Source of the DNA: Chaetomium olivaceum
Taxonomy: Eukaryota; Ascomycota; Sordariomycetes; Sordariales; Chaetomiaceae
Assembly: GCA_039881045.1 (NCBI GenBank)
Contig: JAYWVB010000003.1
Location: 682,001 to 746,000, forward strand
Reading direction: 5' to 3'
DNA length: 64,000 nt
A program made the translations under genes and the position numbers. The notes under the pieces are model-generated. The model did no database searches. It was not told the origin of the DNA and was given only the letters and a program-made list of their open reading frames with translations. Positions 33,808 through 44,421 of the stretch are shown piece after piece; within the stretch, counting starts at the first letter, position 1, and every line of letters begins with the position of its first letter.

Positions 33808-35412
33808 TTAGTCCAGATCGGCGAGTATCTCCGCTAGATAGGCCCTGGCCTCTTCAGGGTCCCAATCTACGATTTTCTCCTCTTTGCTCTCTTCCAATTT
33901 CCTCTCGGCAAACCACTCCATGCGCTTTTTTGCTTTTTCCGACAGCAGGTTCATCCTCCCCTCATACCCACCCTCCACATTCACCCCAAAGAACCGCTCA
34001 TCCAAAAAATTCCCAAAAGGCCGGCTCAAAGCCATAGCATTTCCGCGCGGCATAGTTGGCCCAAAACGCCCCGGACTCCCAGCTCTGTCTCATTCGCTCT
34101 GACAGCGGCACCACATCAAGACTAAGCGCCTCGATATGCTGGTCGATAGACCACCCCTCGTCCTGCTGCTGCGTTGCCAGCTCCTCCTCAGCGCGAAGAG
34201 CGTCGAGGAACACGTCGAGCGCGCTGGCGTACTTATCTCGAAAGTCTACGATGCTCTTCGGCCAGTACTCAAGCCGCTCCAAGAGCAGCCACCAAGGAGG
34301 GTCGCGGGCGAAGGTGCGTGGTGCAAAATAGGTCCACTCCCAGTCGATCACGCCCACAATGTTGAGGTCAGCATCCAGGAGGATGTTGCTCGGCCGGAGA
34401 TCGTCCATGCAGAGGCGGAATGTTTCTTTTTTTGCTCTTTTAGGGGCTGGCATTTTATCGGGGCATCCACCGGTTCCTCCCGGGCTAGTCGTTGTGCCGT
34501 TGGGGTCGAAAAGCTTGCCCTGGCGCAGTCGCTGCCGGAAGAGATGCCGCGCTACAAACTTATCGCGGCAGTCATCGGCTGAAACGATGGCTTTGTTGTG
34601 TTGAAAGCTTAAGTGGGCGAAATGGACATCGGCGAGTGCTGCGTACCACTCATCTGAGGTTGAATAGGTGGCGTTTTCGGGGGGAAGTGTCGAGGGCGGA
34701 ATTCCGCCCTGGACAACCAGATCGTTCATGTCCTGCGTCAGAGGCCGGCTGCCGATCATGAAGGAATCCCCTTGCTGCTGGAGAGAGCCAATCCTGGGCA
34801 TCTCCAGTTTGTAAAGCTGCAGGATGACGCTCGCGGCCTGTCTATACAACTGCTCGAGCTTATCCCTGGGGATGTTTGGGATCTAAGTCTCCTTTGAAGT
34901 TCGGAACGGTCGGGTCCCGAAGAAGGTCTTCCAGTTTGCTGTGGTGAGGGATGTAATCCATGATGATGAAAGGACCGAGTCCCAAGGGTTTTCCGCCGCC
35001 GTCCCCCAATGATAGACGTGCGGGACGGGTATCGAGGTCATCTTTTCGATGTAGCGCAGTGTGGCGACCTCGACACGGACTACCTCGTCCGGAAACGCCG
35101 TTTGGCCAGGGAGGCGTACCCGCAAAGCTGCGCTTCCATCGGTGTACTCGAGGGGGATAATGGCATTGTAGCTGCCGCGTAGCCTGGGTCCGGCCCGCAC
35201 AGGTTTCCCAGGGCGATGCTTCATAATGAACTCGTAGATTTCATGATGCCGCTCCTCATCGAAGAAAGCGTCCAGTTGCTTCTGCAAACCACCTTCAATG
35301 TCTTTGTTCTGTTTCACACGAGAGGATCCTGGAACATGCCATATTCCCTGTCTCGCTTGTCGATGCTGCTGCTAGCGGGGGGGGCATCGGTCGATCTGTC
35401 AACGTTACCCAT
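33808..35412 (-). pseudogene. APH/ChoK-type phosphotransferase, several frame breaks
   Basis: Kinase-fold phosphotransferase related to aminoglycoside and choline kinases; natural substrate unknown. The catalytic loop MDDLRPSNILLDADL and the metal site GVIDWEWTYFAP lie at about 34330-34420. The N-lobe has LRGSYNAIIPLEYTDGSAALRVRLPG and IPVPHVYHWG. Reading from the ATG at 35412 requires about four one-base corrections: near 35318 (stop after DPLV), 34982 (CCC/TTGG), 34873 (A3 where A2 fits) and 34004-34009 (A6 on the plus strand where A5 fits). Each segment between breaks looks conserved, and the C-terminus ARAYLAEILADLD is intact. Either a recently decayed gene or a normal gene with sequencing errors; I cannot separate these from the sequence. 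Confidence 0.65.
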
Positions 35413-36690
35413 GGTTGCGGTTTGTTTGCCTGTGGCGGAAAGAGGGCTGCTTAGGGATGAATGATGTGATAAGCTCATGTTTTCGACTCGGGTCGTGTTT
35501 TCATGAGAGTTGATGAGTTGATTGCTGAGAGGTTGGATTCATCAGCCAAGGGAATGGAGTGGAGTGGTTGGTAGTTGGCGGTTGGTTGTTGGTTGGTTAA
35601 TACCCGCTGCGTGCTTCCACAACGGCCGTCGAGGTCACAGCTCTCAGCCTTGCTCTTGCCCCACCCCCATTTCGATCACCAACAACAACTACCTAGGTAC
35701 CCAAGCACGACGCCGCTTGGCTACATCTTCTTCGGCGGTGACGGCCACAAACTGAGACGGAAGACCAACCCAACAAACACGCCATGAGACACCCCACCGG
35801 CACACCTGGGGCAATGCTGGCCCACACGCCGCATGGCCGGTGATAAAAGTAAACCCAACAGAATATGGGCGCTTGAAGTTTGCTGTTCTCGAGACCACAA
35901 ATGGTACTTGCAGGCCGGTGTTTCAACAAGTCCTAGATACATGATAAGTTCGAAAACCGGAACTCACGGCACAGCCTGGCGTGTGTGTGTTGGCGAGTAG
36001 TTACCCTCGTAGCTTCTCGGCCCGCTATGGTGCTTCGAGGGACTTCTGAGGAGGATGCGCGTAACATGGGTCTGCTGTTTCTGTTTTGGTCATGACGCCC
36101 TCAATGTCTATTTTCAGAGCATGGATTAGGCCAGGGACACCAAGTGGCACACGATTCTGCGACGCACCCACTATTCGGGAGAAATGTACATACCTGCTGG
36201 CTTGGTGGTGAGCCCTGCGAGTTTATGGGGTACATCTTGTATCTGCGGTTATTGTATCATGAAGGAAGTACTGTAGCAAGTGGAAGGCGTACTCTTAGGA
36301 CCATCGCCATTTCCAATATACTTGTCAAACTTGAACCTGCGGCTTTCGATGTTCATACCCGGCTTGGTCGGACCCGGGCTAGCTAACATCTCAGCCGCCG
36401 ATGAGTCGTTAACTGAAACAATATCACTAACATGACCAGGCCAACTCCTCGTTTCAAGACCCAATACACCGGATGACAGCGCTGGAGATTGGAGATCACT
36501 CTGAGAAGAAGGAACAGAGGCCCGATGAACTTGGTACGAATACTGACATATAAACCGCAAGTCATCCCCTCTTCAACGAGTATTCAGAAGCAAGCAAGCC
36601 CATCACCAAATCAACAGCGTATTACAACGTCCCGTCTTCCATCCGTTTATCTGTTTATCTGAAAGACTATTTCCGCCATACAACGCCACC
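35413..36690. other. Intergenic region upstream of the APH and Ser-rich genes
   Basis: About 1.3 kb without a supported gene. A TACCTAGGTA palindrome lies at 35690-35699. Small frames (35522-35755, 36144-36386, 36249-36560) have no features. Confidence 0.4.
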
Positions 36691-37419
36691 ATGAGCGGGT
36701 AGACGTCCCTCCCGATCTTCTTCCTCGTACTCCCAGGACTCAAAGGGAGGAAACCGAAACTCCCGTTCCTCGGAATCCCCTAGCCGTGGCCCTGCCGCGC
36801 CTGCCCACGCCTCCTTTATGTCGTCGTACGCGTACCCCAAGGACGACGGCAGCCAGGCCTCGAACCGTTCCAGCAGCGGGGAAGCATCGCCAGCGTTGGC
36901 GGCGGCGGCGGCGGGCCCCGGACCCCCGCCTACCTCTCCATAGTCTCAGACTATGCGCGCGCAGGGACAGCGCCAGCAGCGGCGTGGCAGCCTCCGCTCT
37001 GTCCAGAAACACGGACTCGCTGGGACCTACATCGACTCGCGCCCGCAATCGTCCGTGGCGCGGGGCCCGCCGAGCTCGACCCTGAGCACCAGCAGCCGCA
37101 TGTTTGCCAATCCAGTTCGACGCGCACAGCAGCACGCGATCGGCTTCTCCGTCGCGGCCTCCGAGCTCGACCCTCAGCGACAGCAGCCGTACGTTGCCGA
37201 TCCAGTTCGACACCCGCAGCCGCACGCCGCCGGCTTATCCGGCGCGACCCCCGAGCTCGGGTGGCCCTCCCTCGGCCCGGAGCCCAGCACTCGATTCGTT
37301 CTAGCGAGAGCGAGGGCCTCACCAACTTCCGCGCAAGGCTGCCTGAGGTTTCGAAGGAACAGATGCAAGAGTCTGCAAGGGAGTCCCAGAAGCTGAGGCG
37401 TGAGCGAAGACGGGATTGA
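36691..37419 (+). CDS. Hypothetical Ser/Pro-rich repeat protein, frame-broken
   Basis: No family recognised. After the ATG at 36691 the frame stops at codon 4, but removing one G of GGG at 36697-36699 opens a coherent Ser-rich reading (RRPSRSSSSYSQDSKGGNR, then SSYAYPKDDGSQASNRSSSGE). A second change near 36940 and a third within the ~90-bp tandem repeat (37071-37260) are needed to reach the plausible C-terminus SESEGLTNFRARLPEVSKEQ...LRRERRRD ending at 37419. The repeat encodes about 30 residues per unit (SSTLSxSSRxLPIQFDTR). Length near 240 residues. Could be a real disordered protein or chance coding in GC-rich DNA; the consistent Ser/Arg/Pro style and end codon argue for a gene. Confidence 0.4.
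37071..37260. repeat. ~90-bp tandem repeat, two units plus a third start
   Basis: CGAGCTCGACCCT starts at 37071 and 37162, and CGAGCTCGGG at 37252, giving periods of 91 and 90 bp. The shared interior includes AGCAGCCG, CCAGTTCGAC and GCACGC. The one-base difference between units is the size of the frame break inferred for the overlapping gene. Confidence 0.7.
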
Positions 37420-37966
37420 TTCACTTCTTTTGGGATGAGGGCTGGTTCTTCCTTGTACCGAATGCAGGTGTACAACCGTCAACTGAGGCCTTGTGAGTTG
37501 CTGGCAACTTTTCGAGCTTCTCCGTTTTGCTCTCTAAGGCGTTGTATGTTGTTTGTATTTCGTTAGATTTCCTACTAGATCGTTATCCGTGTTTTTGTTA
37601 CTACTTTCTTCGTGTCTGTTGTTGAACTCCAATATGCCCTCACGTTTCTTGCCCTTTACTAAACAGTAAATTGGGTTAACTTCATGGCACCAGCCCCTCG
37701 GCAATCCTAATATAAAGCGGGTGGAGCGGCCGTGGATGGCGGCGTTAGTCAACTGATTCTGGTAAGCCAACCGCAGTGAACTATCTCGGGGGTATGTTGA
37801 AATGGGCAGATGATTCATTCTAATAAGAAACCCAAATAACCAGCAAGTCTCGCTCTATGCAGGCCAATATAACGAAAACACCATAACATAACACACAACC
37901 GCTACACCCGCATACAATCCCACTCCAACTCCGCAACTATATGCTCAACCAAGACACCACAATGAT
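37420..37966. other. Convergent intergenic region
   Basis: About 550 bp between the Ser-rich gene and the pho8 stop. AT-richer, consistent with 3' UTRs. No gene supported. Confidence 0.4.
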
Positions 37967-39929
37967 TTAAAACTCAGCATCCTTCAACCACTCAACCGGA
38001 TGGCCACTCATCTCCGCATCCCCCTTCACCTCCACCTCAAACACCTCGCTCCCCTTCAACTTATCCTCCAGCTCCCTTGTAATCTCATCCACGTCCACAT
38101 GCAAATACTCAGCCAAAAACCTGCCCACATCCGTATTTTCGACATTCCCCCGAATCTTCTCGGCCGCCGCCTTGCCACCCGAGCTGTAGATATTCACATC
38201 CACAGCGCTATGGCCGTGGGTGCTCCAGCGACGCGGGCGCGGGTGCTGACCATGCTGGAGAAGATGACGGTGGCGGCGGTCGGGTTGGTGGCGAGGGCGT
38301 TGAGCTCGATCTCGAGGGCGTCGGTGATGCCCAGGCGGCGCACGGCGAGCTCCTCGTTGATCCAGTTGATGAGGGACTGCTGGGATTCGTCCGTAGCAGA
38401 GGCGATGTGCTGGTTGAGGAGGAAAGAGCAGTACTCGGTGGAGGCGTTGGCTCGGGCGAGGACGGAGGGGTGCCAGTTGTAGACGGGCAGTTCATTGGGG
38501 GCTTCTGGAGGGGGGTTAGCAGGTGTTGCGTTTTCGGGGAGCGGGTTAAGGAAGGGAGGGAGATAAGAACGTACGCCAAGCAGTGGAGGAGACCGCCGGT
38601 CTCGTGGTCGCTGGTGGCCACCAGAATACCCTCGGTGTCCGACTTCTCCAGAAAGTCCAGCACCAGCTTAAAGGTCTTGTCATACTCCAGCACCTCGCGC
38701 ACCTGCGCAGCCGGATCGTTGAAATGACCGGCATGGTCGATCCTGCTGCCCTCAATCATCAAGAAAAAGCCCTTGTCGCTGTCCTTGGTAGCCTCCTCCA
38801 GCGCAGTCAACGCCGTGGCCGCCATCTCGCTCAGGCTCGGGTAGATATCGGCCATGTTCCGGCGGTCGATCTCAAAACGGAATATCGGTGTCCGCAAACA
38901 ATCCCAACAGCGGCAGGCTCACTTCTTGCCACCCTTCAGCTCATCAAACCCGGCGCGGTCCCCCTTATAGTCCCAACCATACTTCTCCTGCGCCAACCCC
39001 ACCACATCCACATCATCCTGCCTACAACCCCCATTCGTGCCATTCCCCAAAAAATAACACCTGCCGCCACCCAGAATCAAATCGACCGTCCTGCCCAAGG
39101 GGCCCGCCCCGACCTCCTGCAGCGCGATCTCATCCACATTGCATGCGCATATCCACAGGGCGGCAAAGCACGCGGGCGTGGCATCGGTCACATCCGTGGT
39201 GACCACCAGGCCCGTGGCCAAGCCGGCGCGCTTGGCCGCCTCCAGCACGGACCCACACGGCTTGTGGCCCGGCAGCATGCTGATGGCGCCGTTGTAGCTC
39301 TTGCGGCCGCACGAGAAGGCCGTGGCGCCCGCGGCGGAGTCGGTCACCAGGCTGTTGGACGAGCGCGCGTGCGCGACGTGCCCCAGAAGTGCCGGTCCAG
39401 CGTCAGCACGTCGTCGATGGGCAGGGATTGCGTCAGCTGGCGGAAGGGGCGGGTTAGTGATAAAGAGGCCGGGCCCATGCCGTCGGCGGAGACCATGAAG
39501 ACGAGGTTGCGTTTGTTCTTTTTGGTGGTGGTGGTCGTCTCGGAGAGGTAGGGCCCGCCGGCGGAAGGGTCGCCTGGGGCGATGGGGGGTGGGGGCGGGG
39601 AGGGGGTTGGGGAGGTGGTGGTGTTGTTGTGCTGGATGATGACGGCGAGGACGATGACGGTGGCGGTGGCGATGAGGGCCCAGGCGAAGAGGACTACCTC
39701 GCGCATGGCGCGGCGGGGCGTCGAGGGGGAGACAGCGGTGCCATGGAGAGCAGCATCTTCTTCTTCGGCGCGGCGGGTCGAGTCTTCGGAGTTGCGTGGG
39801 CGGTCAGCCAGGAGCGGTGTCCGCTCTGACCCGGGGGACTGTAATGGGCGGTGGTTTCAAGTTAGAAATGACTCTTTGATGATTGTAGGAAATTCCTCAA
39901 CTGAGGGTCATCGAATGTTAACTTACCAT
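37967..39929 (-). CDS. pho8: Vacuolar alkaline phosphatase Pho8-like (start-codon-only exon; several frame breaks)
   Basis: Type II membrane phosphatase of the vacuole. The best start is ATG at 39927-39929, directly followed by a GTAAGT donor. The next exon begins at 39838 with SPGSERTPLLADRP, a cytosolic tail containing an ExxxLL dileucine signal of the kind sorted by AP-3. A membrane span (VVLFAWALIATATVIVLAVII) follows. Catalytic segments are VSADGMGP (metal Asp), LVTDSAAGATAFSCGRK (nucleophile Ser), TSDHETGG and STHGHSAVDVN. An intron with donor GTACGT lies near 38573. Frame breaks are needed near 39360 (GCGCGC), 38935, 38877 (T4 for T3), about 38499 (C5 for C4) and 38227. All segments are conserved, so either a decayed copy or sequencing error. 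Confidence 0.82.
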
Positions 39930-40520
39930 AGCGCCGGTAATGACAAAATACAGAGTGTGTTTGTTGCTGCCGTCGTCTGATCAAAGGTCGCAGCTGTAGG
40001 CAGAAGGTGCAGCAAGCAGTGGAGAGTGTAGGTACCTAGGCAGGAGAGCTGCAGCTGAGAGTCGGGGTCACGCTCGGTTTAAATCGGGGACCCAGAGTCC
40101 CGCTGTTGCTTGCTGCGGCATGGCCCGGAAGTGCCTCATGTGCCCCGGGCTAGCCCCGAACGGGCAAGGCAGCAGGGGGTCAACTGCACCCCGGATGCGA
40201 CCCTCACAGCACATGACGTCGATGAAGCAGGGGAATTGGGGAATTGGTGGAGATTTGGGGTGCATTTGGGGTGCATTTGCTGCAATTGTGACGGCGGCTG
40301 CCCGATGGATGACATCTGATGACATTCGAGACAAGAGAGGAGTCCCCTTTTTACTGTTATTTACCCCAACAACAAACACCCAGCTTTAACTCCCTTACTC
40401 GACCTTCTAACCCCTAACCCCCACCAAACGCCCTTTCTAACCTCCCCTTTCTAACCTCCCTCCTAGTTTACTTCGTACTTTACCCCGAAATCGAACCCCC
40501 AATCCACCCCCAAACACAAA
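39930..40520. promoter_or_regulatory. Divergent region between pho8 and the NTF2-like gene
   Basis: About 590 bp. It includes GGTACCTAGG at 40031-40040 and a CT/AC-rich tract (CTAACC repeats) at 40395-40470 just before the next start. No gene seen. Confidence 0.4.
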
Positions 40521-40972
40521 ATGCCCCCCGACACCCGCTCCAGCCTCCTAAACGCCACCAAATCCTTCACGCACACCTTCCTTACCTCCCCTTCCCAACT
40601 CCTCACCCACTTCACCGCCAACCACCCGGCCATCCTCATCCACGAACACGGCCGCCCGCACCCCACGCTCCCCTTCCTAGGCCGTCCCTTCCACGGCGCC
40701 GCCGGCCTCCACTCCTACCTCACCGCCGTCTCTGCCTGCTTAACACACGACGGGATGCGCTTCACCGAGTATGTGGTGGATGCCGAGGCGCGGAAGGTGG
40801 CGGTGCGCGGGGAGGCGCGGTTTACGTGGAAGGGGAATGGGCAGGGGTGGGATGAGGTGTTTAGTTACGTGTTGGGGTTTGATGGGGGGGGAGGGTGGAG
40901 AGGTGGGAGATTTGGGCGGATACGGGGGCGGCGTTGTTGGCTAGTCGGGGGGAGTTGGAGGAGAGTGGTTGA
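40521..40972 (+). CDS. Small NTF2/SnoaL-like fold protein (one frame break)
   Basis: About 150 residues. The layout matches an NTF2-like fold: an N-terminal helix (FTHTFLTSPSQLLTHFTANHPAILIHEHGR), FLGRPFHGAAGLHSYLTAVSACL, then strands FTEYVVDAEARKVAVRGEARFTWK and VFSYVLGFDG. A G8 run at 40884-40891 breaks the frame. In the adjacent frame the coding resumes as VERWEIWADTGAALLASRGELEESG and stops at 40970-40972, the expected ending for this fold. Such proteins are often small ketosteroid-isomerase-like enzymes or binding proteins; the substrate is unknown. Single exon, divergent from pho8. Confidence 0.68.
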
Positions 40973-41281
40973 GTGAGTAATGGTTTAGGGTGTACGACTT
41001 GGGTGTAGTAGCAGTTGTTGTTCTTCTCGTGGGTTGATTCATGATCTATGAGGCTCAAAATGTACTGTATTGAATTGGTATGAAGATGAAACCCAAGACA
41101 GAAGAAAAAAATACGCTGGACAATGTTGAGACGAGAAACCTCTTGCGACCATCCTCTATGCCGTTGAGTCCGATCCCAAGCCACAACCGACCGTTACCAT
41201 ACCGATACAGCTGCCGAGCCCCCAAACCTCTATCAGACATGCCAAAAGGAAACCCAAGGAAGCAAACCCCAGAGCACAAAC
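40973..41281. other. Convergent intergenic region
   Basis: About 310 bp between the NTF2-like stop and the hydrolase-phosphatase stop. No gene seen. Confidence 0.4.
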
Positions 41282-43049
41282 TCATGCGTCACTCTTGACC
41301 CCCGAGTACCGCACATACAGCCGGTCCCTGAAATGCTCATGCCTAATCCCATTCGGCCTGGCCTTGGCAAACGCCTCGATGGCCTCCTTCGCAGTGAACC
41401 CGCACCGCTCCACAAGATAACACGCCACGAGAAACCCTGTCCGGTTGAACCCATAATGGCAATGCACGCCAATAGCATAGCCCTCGTCCCACCCTTCCAG
41501 TCTGGCCTTCTCCTTCTGCTCTGCCCGGATCTTGTCCACCAGCTCGACAAACCCGCGTATTTCCGTCTCATTGGGCGGAACCTTGGACAGCGTGCCATAC
41601 TTGTGGTAGTGAACTCCGCCCTTTTCGAGTCCGTCCGGGTTGTAGACGGGGTTGTCGTGTGAGATGTCGACCACGTCCTTGATAACCTTCCCCCATTTCT
41701 CTACAAATACCCGCGGGCAGTGCTCCTCGTCGACTTCCCGGAGCGTCTTTATAGCCCGGAACACCCCGCCAATCGGTCCAGACACCGGGACAACGTTGCG
41801 CCACTTTTCGAGGTTCTTGACGTCCCACTTGCCGTCCCGACAGAGATACTGTAGCTGCCACCCGAGGGAAAGACGCCCGGTAACGTGGGTCGAGAGAAAA
41901 TCCGAAATGAGCCCGGCGAGAATGGGGACTGTCGGTCCCGCGTACAACAAGCCGTGCCCTGCTGGGCTGGGCAATTTGGTGCTGACAACCACTTTCTTCG
42001 GATGCTGGGGCAGATGCGGAAGCCCTGCCGCGCCGTTTGTGGCAAGGCTCTCCTCACTACTGCTTTTCGCGGCGTCGCCGTTCGCCTCCCGACCAATCTC
42101 GGAACTACCCTCTGTAAGAACCGATACAATCTTGTCGACCTCTCCGTGGGGCACAACCTGATCGTCTGTGCCGCCAACCAAAAACACGGGAATGTCCAAT
42201 CCCGCCCAGACATCCAGTGCTGCTATCCCGTTGGAAGGCACGCCGTTCGAGTAGGTGGGTAGCGCGCCCCATGCCATTCGCCGCCACACGGGTGTCTTGC
42301 TCTGGAAATTGTACATGTACTGGAGCCGTTTCGTTTCGGCATCAGCACCGGGCCCGACGAACCGGTGTACGCTAGGACTCTCGAGCCCCCGCGCCGGTCC
42401 CAAGCCCTCCACATGTTAAAGATGAACTCGGGAATATAGAGCCCTAGCCGCAACACGCGGACCCGCTCCGCGGTAAATTGCCCTGCCGTGGGGCATATGC
42501 CGACTAGACCTAGAACATACTCGTGAAGGGATGTCTTGGGTTTCCGTGGGTTGGCGAGGAGGGCCGCAAGGGAGGACCCCATACTATGGCCAATTAAAAC
42601 CACACCTTGCCCGCCCGCTACATCGCGGTGGTCCTCGATCACCGTCTCGAGCAGCTCAATGATGGCGTCGGCAGAATAAGCATCCCAGTTCCGGGGCTCG
42701 AACCCAGAGACACCGCACCCTGGGAGGTCGACGGCCAGACATGAGGCAATCGGAGTGAGGCTGGTGAGCAAGGGGCTAAACTGAGCGACGGAGCCGCCTA
42801 AACCATGGACGAACACTAAAAGGGGTACCGGAGCCGGGGAGGTGGGAAGGTTATCGGCATGCTGATGTTTCCGGTAGAAGACGCGAAGTTCGCGGTAGGT
42901 GGCTCGGGATGTGGTGTAAGACTTTATATTGGAGCACCTCTGGATAAGAGGGGGATCCGTAGTTTTGGCATCTGCGGTTCGTGTCAATTGACTTTCCCTG
43001 AGCTTGAAGTATGCATATAGAAAGACATACCGTATTGTGAGGGGGCCAT
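41282..43049 (-). CDS. Alpha/beta-hydrolase fused to a dual-specificity phosphatase (one frame break)
   Basis: Two enzyme domains in one polypeptide of about 569 residues. Exon 1 is 19 nt (ATG at 43049, MAPSQY), followed by a 59-nt intron and exon 2, 41282-42971. The N-terminal half is an alpha/beta hydrolase: FVHGLGGSVAQFSPLL (oxyanion region), VLIGHSMGSSLAALL (nucleophile elbow), VFLVGGTDDQVVP (acid) and SPAGHGLLY (His). The C-terminal half is a cysteine phosphatase with VHCHYGFNRTGF (CX5R) and the RPNGIRHEHF tail seen in the RNA-triphosphatase/DSP group. A one-base gap at the G5 run near 42383-42392 separates the halves into two frames. Both frames continue conserved sequence, so this is one gene. 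The substrate is unknown; a lipid or protein ester and phosphate are possible. Confidence 0.78.
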
Positions 43050-44421
43050 GTGGGAAATATGCCACACGGCCGCCGGTGTGCTTACGGCGGTTGGTGCTGA
43101 CAGGGCCCTGCCGAGGGAAGGTCAGCCTTTTTCAATCTTGAGCGGTCAGGCGGATAAATGGTGTTGAATGATAGAATAGAAATAAAAATAAAGGTAGGGT
43201 GTTATATTGGGTGTGTTAGTCAGGCGAGGAGAGATATCCGAGATCCATAGGTAGGCAGAGCGAAGGGTTGTGAGTTGATATCTGGGAAGATAAGGTAAGT
43301 GGGCTAAAAATCTCCTACCTCAAAGAGCACCTGTGTCGGTATTAAAGCAAAATCAAATAAAGCAAAACGAACGGTTTGATGTGATCTCCCAACAACGGCT
43401 GTCTACCCCGTGTGATGAAACCTGGGAACCAAAATAAAAAAAACTGACGAGATGAAAGGGAATCTCGTGTCAGGCGAGGATTGGGTTAGGCGGTTTAAGA
43501 GTCTCAAGAAGCCAACAAGCCGTAGGGCGCAGGGCTTGGGGAAACGCGATGAGACGGGAAGGCGGCGGGATGATGATGAATCAGACAGGCAGGTGCGGGT
43601 TGGCTCTGTTCTGATTTGACTGTTGGAATTGGAAAGCAAATCGAGAATGCGCAATCGGTAGGTTCCAGTGTCATGTAAATATTGGCAGTCAGCTAAGGCA
43701 TCAGAAAAAGGAAAATGAGGGATGGCTGCCCCATCAATCAATGCCCAACTCGCTGTGATCGATCGCTGGACCTTCTTTGACCTGCACAGCTGCAACAGAA
43801 CATTTGGTACGACCTTGGGTCGGAGGGCCGGAGCTTCACCGAAACTGACAGGGATGGTCCAACAGTCATCGTCATCGCTTTGCCAGTGTGCCCAGGGGTG
43901 ATCTTCCCATTGGGCATTGCGCCGAGACAGCCACCCGACATGTAATTAGCCGCTGTTTTGCAGACTGTCTTGTCTGATCCATGCAGCCAAGTCCACAGTT
44001 GGGTTACACTAAATAATTGTCGAATTCCGGCAACACGGGATGAACTCTGAATGTTTTGCTCCCAGAGCTATCTAAGCATTGTCAAGTTGGCAAATGTCGG
44101 GATTTCGGGTGGAGGTTTCTTTTACAAAGTTGCAAATCGCATGAACCTCATTTTCCCGCGTTAATCTCACGAACTGATAATGAGCCCGCTTACGTGCATA
44201 CCGACCTCGAGCTTCCCGGAGCTGTCTGCCCGTGATGGCGCTCCGACCACAGCAAGAGAGCGGCCCGGGCCCCACTCATGTTGTAATCAATCGGCCAAGC
44301 TCGGCTCTGCGGCGTTTTGGGAACCCGTCATTGTGATCTCCTAGCCGAAATCTCGGGTTGGGCTACCTGCCTGTAACAACCCCTCAACGAAGCAGTCCGC
44401 CGCCCGAATCCCTAAACCACC
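43050..44421. promoter_or_regulatory. Long divergent intergenic region
   Basis: About 1.4 kb between two divergent starts, so both promoters lie here. No gene, RNA or repeat recognised. Confidence 0.4.
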
